Source: CAYHWE01 sp964360445
GTDB lineage: Bacteria > Patescibacteriota > Patescibacteriia > Patescibacteriales > JAKAJF01
NCBI GenBank assembly: GCA_964360445.1
Contig: CAYHWE010000040.1
Span: 1-6,092, forward strand
Length of the DNA stretch: 6,092 bases
Reading direction: 5' to 3'
Both the position numbers and the translations under genes were made by a program. The notes under the pieces are model-generated. The model saw nothing but the letters and a program-made list of their open reading frames with translations, was not told where the DNA came from and searched no databases. Positions 1 through 4,438 of this stretch are shown here, piece by piece (position 1 is the first letter of the stretch; the number at the start of each line of letters is the position of its first letter).

Positions 1-99
1 AGGTTGCTTGCCACCTCACCGAAGCTTATCGCAGGCTGCTACGTCCTTCATCGTCTTTTTATGTCAAGGCATCCACCATATACACTTAATGAGATTTTC
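1..99 (-). rRNA. rrl: 23S ribosomal RNA, 5' end (partial)
   Basis: The minus strand matches the conserved start of bacterial 23S rRNA: a TTAAGTGTATATGGTGGATG segment aligns with E. coli CTAAGCGTACACGGTGGATG. It is followed by GATGAAGGACGTAG, CTGCGATAAGC and CGGTGAGGTG, which are near-universal domain I sequences. Only about the first 100 nt are present, and the gene continues below position 1. Aligning to E. coli nucleotide 15 puts the mature 5' end near position 99, give or take a few bases. The usual partner, a 16S gene just upstream on the same strand, is absent: the upstream flank is a 446-nt non-coding stretch and then pilT. No tRNA gene was seen in that flank. Confidence 0.96.
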
Positions 100-100
100 C

Positions 101-123
101 CACACTTTTGATTTCAAAGTGTG
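101..123 (-). repeat. Hairpin immediately upstream of the 23S 5' end
   Basis: CACACTTT at 101-108 and AAAGTGTG at 116-123 form a perfect 8-bp inverted repeat with a 7-nt loop, ending next to the predicted mature 23S 5' end. In a precursor transcript this would be a local stem in the trailing edge of the leader. It may be a processing signal, or a competitor of the long stem normally formed between sequences flanking 23S. That role is inference, because the 3' flank of 23S is outside the window. Confidence 0.6.
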
Positions 124-130
124 TGCGTTC

Positions 131-154
131 TGAAATAAATTGCAAAATATTTCA
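131..154 (-). repeat. Second pre-23S leader hairpin
   Basis: TGAAATA (131-137) and TATTTCA (148-154) form a perfect 7-bp inverted repeat around a 10-nt loop. It is AT-rich, so weak by itself. It is one of several stems in the stretch between the upstream promoter and 23S, which fits a structured precursor leader. Confidence 0.45.
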
Positions 155-209
155 AAACTGGTTCTTTGTTCTTTTAAACATTTGTTGTGTTGTTTTTTCG
201 ATGCTTGAT

Positions 210-237
210 TTCTCATCAATCGTCTTATTGATGAGAA
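210..237 (-). repeat. 11-bp perfect hairpin in the pre-23S leader
   Basis: TTCTCATCAAT (210-220) and ATTGATGAGAA (227-237) are perfect reverse complements with a 6-nt loop. No T-run follows on either strand, so it is not a rho-independent terminator. Its place in the presumed 23S precursor leader suggests a processing stem, possibly for RNase III (encoded in this window), or a protein-binding hairpin. An 11-bp helix is short for a classical RNase III substrate, so the role is open. Confidence 0.6.
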
Positions 238-277
238 CTACTATATTAAATTGTTAATGTTCTTTCCGGAAACTGTG

Positions 278-306
278 AATTGATCCCGCCTGAGGCAGGA
301 CCAATT
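278..306. repeat. GC-rich palindrome inside AT-rich arms
   Basis: Outer arms AATTG (278-282) and CAATT (302-306) flank a GC-rich core in which TCC.GCC pairs with GGC.GGA around a TGA loop (284-300), with two mismatches in the whole stem. Only TTTT follows on the plus strand and no T-run on the minus strand, so a terminator is unlikely. The design resembles the hairpin at 6052-6086. It may be a small dispersed intergenic palindrome, which cannot be tested from one window. Confidence 0.5.
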
Positions 307-332
307 TTCAACTTCCTGTCGACCAAACAAAC

Positions 333-355
333 AAAAAAACCGCTTTAAGCGGTTT
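333..355 (-). terminator. Rho-independent terminator on the minus strand
   Basis: On the minus strand AAACCGC (355-349) and GCGGTTT (343-337) form a 7-8 bp stem with a 3-5 nt loop. The uninterrupted T-run of 339-333 (shared with the stem end) and then GTTTG follow. It lies 191 nt after the pilT stop and could end the pilT transcript. It also lies about 80-100 nt downstream of a consensus promoter and upstream of 23S, so it would also stop transcripts from that promoter unless it is prevented from folding. Confidence 0.75.
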
Positions 356-387
356 CAAACACTAAAAATGGCTGTGTCTAACCGCTT
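333..387 (-). promoter_or_regulatory. Candidate attenuator: mutually exclusive anti-terminator and terminator hairpins
   Basis: Upstream of the terminator, minus-strand AAGCGGTT (387-380) is exactly complementary to AACCGCTT (354-347), which is the 5' arm of the terminator. The pairing continues inward with AGACAC (379-374) and GTGTTT (362-357), one G-U pair, a 2-nt bulge (356-355) and an 11-nt loop. The result is a 14-bp hairpin that cannot coexist with the terminator. The G-U pair would be an A-C mismatch if the plus strand were transcribed, which favours minus-strand RNA. The longer hairpin is made first and should permit read-through; whatever unfolds it would allow termination. The read-through target would be 23S rRNA. 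A stand-alone RNA of about 100 nt (434 to 333) is the alternative. Confidence 0.5.
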
Positions 388-419
388 ATGAGTTTAGTTG
401 ATAAATATATTTTACGCAT
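378..419 (-). CDS. Possible 13-codon leader peptide (speculative)
   Basis: An ATG at 419-417 opens a 13-residue reading frame (MRKIYLSTKLISG) ending with TAG at 380-378. It begins about 15 nt after the predicted start site of the promoter at 441-468 and has no Shine-Dalgarno motif, but other genes here also lack one. The stop codon overlaps the 5' arm of the anti-terminator (387-374). A terminating ribosome would cover that arm and favour the terminator, the layout of a translation-coupled attenuator. No amino acid is strongly enriched. An ORF this short is expected by chance, so confidence is low. Confidence 0.15.
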   Translation of the reverse strand: MRKIYLSTKLISG

Positions 420-440
420 ATATTTTTATACAATGATTAT

Positions 441-468
441 ATTATATATGATTTAAATTTACTGTCAA
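441..468 (-). promoter_or_regulatory. Perfect-consensus sigma70-type promoter upstream of 23S
   Basis: The minus strand carries TTGACA (468-463), a 16-nt spacer, and TATAAT (446-441). A second overlapping TATAAT lies at 441-436. The region just upstream of the -35 box (about 495-475) is AT-rich, as in UP elements. The predicted start is an A near 434. A full-consensus promoter is typical of stable-RNA genes, and the next gene downstream is 23S rRNA, giving a leader of about 335 nt. No comparably good promoter was found between 333 and 100. The terminator at 333-355 lies between this promoter and 23S. Confidence 0.75.
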
Positions 469-545
469 GCCTGCAAAACTATAATAATATTAGCCTAAAA
501 TCAGCCAATCAACAGGACTAAATTTCGCCGACCTGCCGTAACGGA

Positions 546-1595
546 TTAAATTATCTTGAATTTATCCAATAATTCCGGATTTACCATCTGGCTTTGCGCC
601 ACTTCTCTGGAAATTGTTTTATCTTTATAAAGTTTTTTCAGATCCTGGTCCAGACTGCCCATTCCATCTTTGGCGTTGGTCTCAATCACGGTTTTCAACT
701 GGGCTATCTTATTCTCGCGGATTATATTGGAAACAGCCGGCGTATTTATCATGATTTCTCTCGCCGCCACTCTTCCGCCATTCTCTTTCGGCAATAAACG
801 TTGTGAAATCACTCCGGCAAGAGTCATCGAAAGCTGCATGCGGACCTGGTTCTGCTGATGCGGAGGAAATATATCGATGATACGGTCGATCGTCTGCGCC
901 GCGCTATAAGTATGGAGAGTCGCCAGGACCAAATGGCCGGTTTCAGCTAAAGTTATAGTGGCGGCAATGGTTTCCAGGTCTCTCATTTCGCCGACCATGA
1001 TAACATCCGGGTCCTGCCTTAAGACATGCTTCAAGCTATTTTCAAAAGTAAGCATATCGCTTCCGAGCTGTCGCTGGATAACAATGCTTTTATCCGACTT
1101 GAATAAATATTCGATCGGATCTTCAAGTGTGATTATATTGCAGGAACGATTACTGTTGATATAATTAAGCATCGCCGCAAGAGTGGTCGACTTGCCGCAA
1201 CCCGTCGGACCAGTAACTAAAATCAACCCCTGATCCAGCCCCAATAGGCTGTAAACGATGGGGGGCATATTCAGGTCTTCCAAAGTAGGCATCTCATCGC
1301 TTATGACTCTTGCCACCAAGCCGATGTTCCCTCTTTCATAATGAAGATTGACTCTGAATCTTAAGCCGTTCAATTCATATCCGAAATCTAATTCGCGGGT
1401 AGTAAGGAATTTTTCTTTCTGTTCCAGCGTCACTAAAGAAAAAACGGCCTGCTCCATCTCTTTGCTCGTAACAGGCTTATCATCGATACTGACCAGTTCG
1501 CCATCAACACGCAAATAGGGAGGAAGACCGACAACTAAATGGACATCTGAAGCTTTTTTTTCGACAGACGCATTCAAAATTTCTTTAATGTTCAT
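546..1595 (-). CDS. pilT: Type IV pilus retraction ATPase PilT
   Basis: A 349-residue cytoplasmic secretion-type ATPase (GspE/PilT family) that powers pilus disassembly, and so twitching motility and pilus-mediated DNA uptake. Visible motifs are the N-terminal PAS-like region with SDVHL (16-20), Walker A GPTGCGKST (129-137), Asp box TLEDPIEY (156-163), Walker B DPDVIMVGEM (195-204) and His box TGHLVLATLHT (219-229). AVSNIIRE (287-294) matches the PilT signature AIRNLIRE that is needed for retraction. That motif, the normal length and the lack of a PilB-type N-terminal extension favour PilT over the assembly ATPase. No other pilus gene is in the window, so it is split from its machinery, as is common for pilT. 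It ends a same-strand run, 42 nt after rnc. The start is the first ATG after an AT-rich gap, with no Shine-Dalgarno motif. Confidence 0.95.
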   Translation of the reverse strand: MNIKEILNASVEKKASDVHLVVGLPPYLRVDGELVSIDDKPVTSKEMEQAVFSLVTLEQKEKFLTTRELDFGYELNGLRFRVNLHYERGNIGLVARVISDEMPTLEDLNMPPIVYSLLGLDQGLILVTGPTGCGKSTTLAAMLNYINSNRSCNIITLEDPIEYLFKSDKSIVIQRQLGSDMLTFENSLKHVLRQDPDVIMVGEMRDLETIAATITLAETGHLVLATLHTYSAAQTIDRIIDIFPPHQQNQVRMQLSMTLAGVISQRLLPKENGGRVAAREIMINTPAVSNIIRENKIAQLKTVIETNAKDGMGSLDQDLKKLYKDKTISREVAQSQMVNPELLDKFKII

Positions 1596-1603
1596 ATTTT
1601 TTG

Positions 1604-1639
1604 TTTGAGATAATTAAGATTTTTGAGATTATTAGGATT
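1604..1639. repeat. Tandem 18-bp imperfect repeat filling the rnc-pilT gap
   Basis: Two adjacent 18-bp units (1604-1621 and 1622-1639), each beginning TTTGAGAT and ending GATT, agree at 16 of 18 positions. They fill most of the 42-nt gap and run into the rnc stop codon. This may be slippage-generated spacer. No function is evident. Confidence 0.6.
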
Positions 1640-2336
1640 ACCACTTTTTCTTCGCGATCCCTTTTTCCGCCGCGTCTATCTGTGCTTCCTGCTTTGACGA
1701 GCCCTTTCCCTTTGAAATCAATTCTTCATTGACATATAAGCCTACCTCGAATATCTTGGCATGATCCGGACCTGATTCGCCCAGCACTCGATAATGCGGA
1801 GTAACGCCGTATTCCTCCTGGGATTTTTCCTGAAATCTTGATTTAGGATCAAGATACAATTTATTTTCAAGAATATAATCCAGCTTGGACAGGATATTTT
1901 CTTTGATGAATTTTTTAGCCAGACGGATGCCCTGATCGAGATAGATAGCGCCGATAACGGCTTCAACGGCATTGGCCAGAATGTATTGCCGCGCCTTAGA
2001 GTTCTTATCTTTCAGTTCTCCTTTCGACAGATAAAGATAATCTTCCAGTTTGATTTCCGCCGCGATCTGAGCAAGCATTTTCGCGTTTACAAGACTGGCC
2101 CGCCAGTTCGTCAGGTCCCCTTCATCCTGTAAAGGGAACCGGTTGAATAGATATTCCGTAACGACGATTTCCAGGACAGCGTCGCCCAAGAATTCCAATC
2201 TTTCATTGTGGTTAAGCCCGAAATTAGGGTGTTCGTTCAAATATGAACGATGCGTAACCGACTGCCTGAGCAGATCCAAATTCTTAAACTCCACTCCGAG
2301 TATTTTTTCAAGTTTAGAAAAATCCTTGTCTTTCAT
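1638..2336 (-). CDS. rnc: Ribonuclease III
   Basis: A 232-residue double-strand-specific endoribonuclease that processes rRNA precursors and structured mRNAs as a homodimer. The catalytic domain (about 5-150) holds the signature NERLEFLGDAVLE (44-56), with E45, E48 and D52 matching E. coli E38, E41 and D45, then DEGDL (71-75). ANAVEAVIGA (121-130) supplies E125 for E. coli E117, but the position of D114 is N122. A C-terminal dsRNA-binding domain (about 159-231) ends in the typical GKGSSKQEAQIDAA helix region. Length is normal for the family. It sits between nusB (70 nt upstream) and pilT (42 nt downstream). The Met at 2336 is the natural start: the KILGVEFKNLDLLRQSVTHRS region is aligned as in homologues, and no Shine-Dalgarno motif precedes it. 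Its likely substrates include the 23S precursor encoded at the end of this window. Confidence 0.96.
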   Translation of the reverse strand: MKDKDFSKLEKILGVEFKNLDLLRQSVTHRSYLNEHPNFGLNHNERLEFLGDAVLEIVVTEYLFNRFPLQDEGDLTNWRASLVNAKMLAQIAAEIKLEDYLYLSKGELKDKNSKARQYILANAVEAVIGAIYLDQGIRLAKKFIKENILSKLDYILENKLYLDPKSRFQEKSQEEYGVTPHYRVLGESGPDHAKIFEVGLYVNEELISKGKGSSKQEAQIDAAEKGIAKKKW

Positions 2337-2350
2337 CTTAATCGAGTCAA

Positions 2351-2364
2351 CAGTAAATAGTAAA
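2351..2364. repeat. Short tandem repeat in the nusB-rnc gap
   Basis: Two 7-bp units, CAGTAAA and TAGTAAA, lie in tandem upstream of rnc. GTAAAC (2360-2365) recurs as its reverse complement GTTTAC at 2394-2399. The rest of the 70-nt gap (2337-2406) is AT-rich, with no convincing promoter or terminator. Confidence 0.4.
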
Positions 2365-2406
2365 CAGAAATATTTTTCTACTCACTTTTCACGGTTTACA
2401 ATAAAA

Positions 2407-2859
2407 TTAACCCTTAATTTCTTCTTCTTTAACCTCCTCTTTTTTCACATCCATATCCTTATAAATAGCTCCTAAAACTCCGTTAACGAACTTCCCGGAA
2501 GACGCTCCGCCAAAAGTCTTGGCTATTTCTATCGCCTCATTTATCGCGACTTTCGCGGGAATATTGTCATCAAAAACCAGCTCATAAATCCCTATCCTGA
2601 GAATATTCCTATCGACCATCGTTATCTGGTCCAGCGGCCATTCGGTAGCATATTTGATTATATGCTTATCAATCTCATCAATGTTTTTAACAACTCCATG
2701 GACCAGGCTGTCAACAAATCCCTTATCGTCAAAATCGGGAGCAAAACTTGAAAAAACCTCTTTAGCCGTGCCTTCCAAAACATCTCCGCGCTTATCATTA
2801 AAATCCCAGTTGAACAGGGTTTGCATTGCGAGTGTGCGCGCTAAATGACGATTAGACAT
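2407..2859 (-). CDS. nusB: Transcription antitermination factor NusB
   Basis: A 150-residue all-helical RNA-binding protein. With NusE (ribosomal S10) it binds boxA RNA and lets RNA polymerase read through terminators in rRNA operons. The N-terminus NRHLARTLAMQTLFNWDF (3-20) matches the family's RRxARxxALQxLY start. The middle WPLDQITMVDRNILRIGIYEL (74-94) and the C-terminal VAINEAIEIAKTFGG then SGKFVNGVLGAIYK are diagnostic. A short charged tail (138-150, lysine and glutamate rich) follows the conserved fold. It lies 68 nt after rpmF and 70 nt before rnc. The Met at 2859 starts directly before the conserved N-terminus. No Shine-Dalgarno motif is seen, and a 12-bp palindrome lies 4 nt upstream. 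Confidence 0.96.
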   Translation of the reverse strand: MSNRHLARTLAMQTLFNWDFNDKRGDVLEGTAKEVFSSFAPDFDDKGFVDSLVHGVVKNIDEIDKHIIKYATEWPLDQITMVDRNILRIGIYELVFDDNIPAKVAINEAIEIAKTFGGASSGKFVNGVLGAIYKDMDVKKEEVKEEEIKG

Positions 2860-2863
2860 TATT

Positions 2864-2917
2864 TTAGTTAACTAATGATAGCAATTAGTTGATGATTAAA
2901 AAACCAACCAACTAATT
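2864..2917. repeat. Palindrome and inverted repeat in the rpmF-nusB gap
   Basis: TTAGTTAACTAA (2864-2875) is a perfect 12-bp palindrome 4 nt before the nusB start codon. AATTAGTTG (2883-2891) and CAACTAATT (2909-2917) form a 9-bp inverted repeat with a 17-nt loop. Variants of TAGTTAACTAAT recur through the gap up to the rpmF stop. This could be an operator for nusB-rnc-pilT, or the same kind of degenerate spacer repeat seen in the other gaps. Confidence 0.5.
2875..2903 (-). promoter_or_regulatory. Weak candidate promoter for nusB
   Basis: On the minus strand TGCTATCAT gives an extended -10 (TATCAT at 2880-2875, five of six consensus). There is only a T-run where the -35 should be (2903-2898). 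The predicted start near 2868 would leave a leader of about 9 nt. The -10 touches the palindrome at 2864-2875. Low confidence, as the region is AT-rich. Confidence 0.25.
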
Positions 2918-2927
2918 AACTGATTAA

Positions 2928-3119
2928 CTATTTTTTAGTTTTTACTTTGACCTTGACTGCTGCACGTCCTTTGTAATTTCCGCATTTTTTACATGCTGTG
3001 TGCGGCAGAATAGCTTCGCCGCAGTTCGGGCATGCATTCAATTTGACGTTCTTTAAAGCTTCGTGGGAACGGTTTCTTCTTGCTTTACTAGAAGACCTTC
3101 TTTTTGCTGGTACTGGCAT
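2928..3119 (-). CDS. rpmF: 50S ribosomal protein L32
   Basis: A 63-residue basic protein of the large ribosomal subunit. It begins MPVPAKRRSSSKARRNRSHE, the usual MAVPKxKxSKSRRxxRRxH pattern, followed by a zinc ribbon with C30, C33, C43 and C46 (CPNCG...H..CKKCG). The CGNYKGR turn after the last cysteine is characteristic. All four cysteines are present, so this is the zinc-binding form and not the cysteine-free paralogue. The tail is lysine/valine rich (KVKVKTKK). It has its own good promoter just downstream of the ABC permease stop. The start Met is fixed by the conserved N-terminus. No Shine-Dalgarno motif lies upstream. Confidence 0.96.
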   Translation of the reverse strand: MPVPAKRRSSSKARRNRSHEALKNVKLNACPNCGEAILPHTACKKCGNYKGRAAVKVKVKTKK

Positions 3120-3124
3120 ACGAT

Positions 3125-3157
3125 AAATTCAAAAATCAAAATTCAAAAATCAAAATT
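3125..3157. repeat. Tandem 14-bp repeat in the rpmF leader
   Basis: The unit AAATTCAAAAATCA occurs twice without change (3125-3138 and 3139-3152), followed by the partial copy AAATT. It lies just upstream of the rpmF start codon, inside the leader predicted from the promoter at 3195-3224. On the minus-strand mRNA it would be an unstructured A/U-rich ribosome approach, which could replace a Shine-Dalgarno motif. That role is inference. Confidence 0.65.
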
Positions 3158-3194
3158 TATGAAATTGATATATTAAATAATAAATAATGAAATT

Positions 3195-3224
3195 AGTATA
3201 ACCTAAATCTGCGGACAAAGTCAA
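3195..3224 (-). promoter_or_regulatory. rpmF: Promoter for rpmF
   Basis: On the minus strand TTGACT (3224-3219) and TATACT (3200-3195) are separated by 18 nt, each five of six to consensus. The -35 begins a few bases after the permease stop codon. The start near 3188 gives a leader of about 69 nt to rpmF. This suggests that rpmF, and perhaps the genes after it, are expressed apart from the ABC operon. Confidence 0.6.
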
Positions 3225-3227
3225 GGA

Positions 3228-4427
3228 TTATTTATATCTCAAAGCGTCTAGCGGGTTAAGTCTTGAAGCGCGCATCGAAGGGAATAATCCGGTCAGGAAT
3301 CCGATTACAGTCGAAAACACGAGAATAAATCCGATAAACCACATCGGCCTATAAAAAAGATTCAAAGATTGTCCTCCGAAATTTTTGGCAAGCAGGTTTA
3401 TGCCGAAATTAGCGATCTCGCCGCCTAGATATCCGATAACTATCCCTCCGATTCCTCCCAAAAGTCCCATCAAGACCGATTCGATCAGGAATATCTTTTT
3501 GATATCCCCCTTTGAAGCCCCGATTGAACGCATAATACCGATCTCATTGATACGTTCGAGCAATGTAACCGTCATGGTGTTGAACATGCCGATTGCGGAA
3601 ACGATAAGAGCGACTAAGCCGAATAGCGCTAAAATGATCTGGATGATTTTAAAGATTTTTTTAGCTTGATCTATGGTGTCGGACAGTGCCGACGCCAGAA
3701 AACCCATATCGATTATCTGGCTCCTGATGTCCTCCATGAATCTTTCTTCCCTTACTTTGACTTTTATCGCGGAAAACCTGTCGATATTAAGATCGGAAAT
3801 AGAATGCGCGGGGATAAAAACGAAACTGCTGCTTTCATCATCTATTACGCCCTTTACCACATATTTATTATCCCTCTTGATCGCTTTTACCTCCTCAAAC
3901 CCTTCCTCATTTTTTTCCGAGGTAAGCAAGGTCAAAGAGATTTCCTTGTTAAGTATTTTTTCCGGGTCCAGATTGAACAGCTCCGCTCCGGCAGAAGAGA
4001 TAACAATGCCGTTAGCGTCCGTTTCGTTGAACATGCCGCCTAACTGGGTGGTCATGCCGCTCAATCTGAAATAAGAAGGATTGACGGCATACACAAGGCC
4101 ATCGCCGGTCAGCTCGCCGATGCTGAATTGCGAATTCAATGTTACAACCGGACTTACCTCGGCAACATTCTGTATCTGGGAAAATTTAGTCAGGCTATCC
4201 TGATCCAGCGCGATGGCCGCGGAAGATCCCGGCGTCACATCAATACTTAACAATGCGTCAGCGCTGGTAATCTGGCTCAAAATCGTATTCTGCAGACCAT
4301 ATCCTAAAGAAACCAGGAACAAAACCGTGCCGATACCGACGCCCACGCCTAAAATAGTCAAAAAAGTCCTCATCGGCCTTGTCGTAAAGGCTCTGGTTGA
4401 AAGCAATAATAAATCAGACATCATCAT
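3228..4427 (-). CDS. ABC transporter permease, MacB/FtsX type
   Basis: A 399-residue membrane subunit of a type VII (MacB/LolCE-like) ABC system. TM1 spans about 21-42, after a cytoplasmic start with RAFTTRPMRTFLTILGV, typical of MacB. A large extracytoplasmic domain (about 45-255) follows. The FtsX domain has TM2 about 261-285, TM3 about 313-337 and TM4 about 363-384. ERINEIGIMRSIGASKGDI (291-309) is the conserved coupling-helix region, and the ASRLNPLDALRYK end is classic for the family. MacB-type permeases use ATP-driven mechanotransmission in the extracytoplasmic domain rather than a substrate channel across the bilayer. The gene follows its ATPase by 11 nt. Three consecutive ATG codons (4427, 4424, 4421) make the exact start ambiguous. 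GAGCGGA upstream is a weak Shine-Dalgarno-like stretch, the only one in the window. The substrate is unknown. Confidence 0.92.
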   Translation of the reverse strand: MMMSDLLLLSTRAFTTRPMRTFLTILGVGVGIGTVLFLVSLGYGLQNTILSQITSADALLSIDVTPGSSAAIALDQDSLTKFSQIQNVAEVSPVVTLNSQFSIGELTGDGLVYAVNPSYFRLSGMTTQLGGMFNETDANGIVISSAGAELFNLDPEKILNKEISLTLLTSEKNEEGFEEVKAIKRDNKYVVKGVIDDESSSFVFIPAHSISDLNIDRFSAIKVKVREERFMEDIRSQIIDMGFLASALSDTIDQAKKIFKIIQIILALFGLVALIVSAIGMFNTMTVTLLERINEIGIMRSIGASKGDIKKIFLIESVLMGLLGGIGGIVIGYLGGEIANFGINLLAKNFGGQSLNLFYRPMWFIGFILVFSTVIGFLTGLFPSMRASRLNPLDALRYK

Positions 4428-4438
4428 AAGATTCCGCT

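Noticed and set aside
159..180. boxA-like TGGTTCTTTG / TGTTCTTTTAAACA on the plus strand upstream of 23S
   Set aside because: It resembles rRNA antitermination boxA but is on the strand opposite to 23S, with no rRNA gene in that direction.
100..545. A tRNA gene or 16S 3' end in the pre-23S region
   Set aside because: No T-arm GTTCRANNC with acceptor pairing and no anti-Shine-Dalgarno CCTCCTT end of 16S was found on the minus strand.
2345..2350. TTGACT upstream of rnc as a -35 box
   Set aside because: It lies only about 9 nt before the start codon, so any promoter using it would start inside rnc, and no matching -10 was seen.
3125..3157. CRISPR-like repeats
   Set aside because: Directly adjacent AT-rich 14-bp units with no spacers and no cas genes.
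3673..4074. Plus-strand open frame of 133 codons
   Set aside because: It lies antisense within the ABC permease gene, has no recognisable domain, and is expected as a shadow of the real frame.
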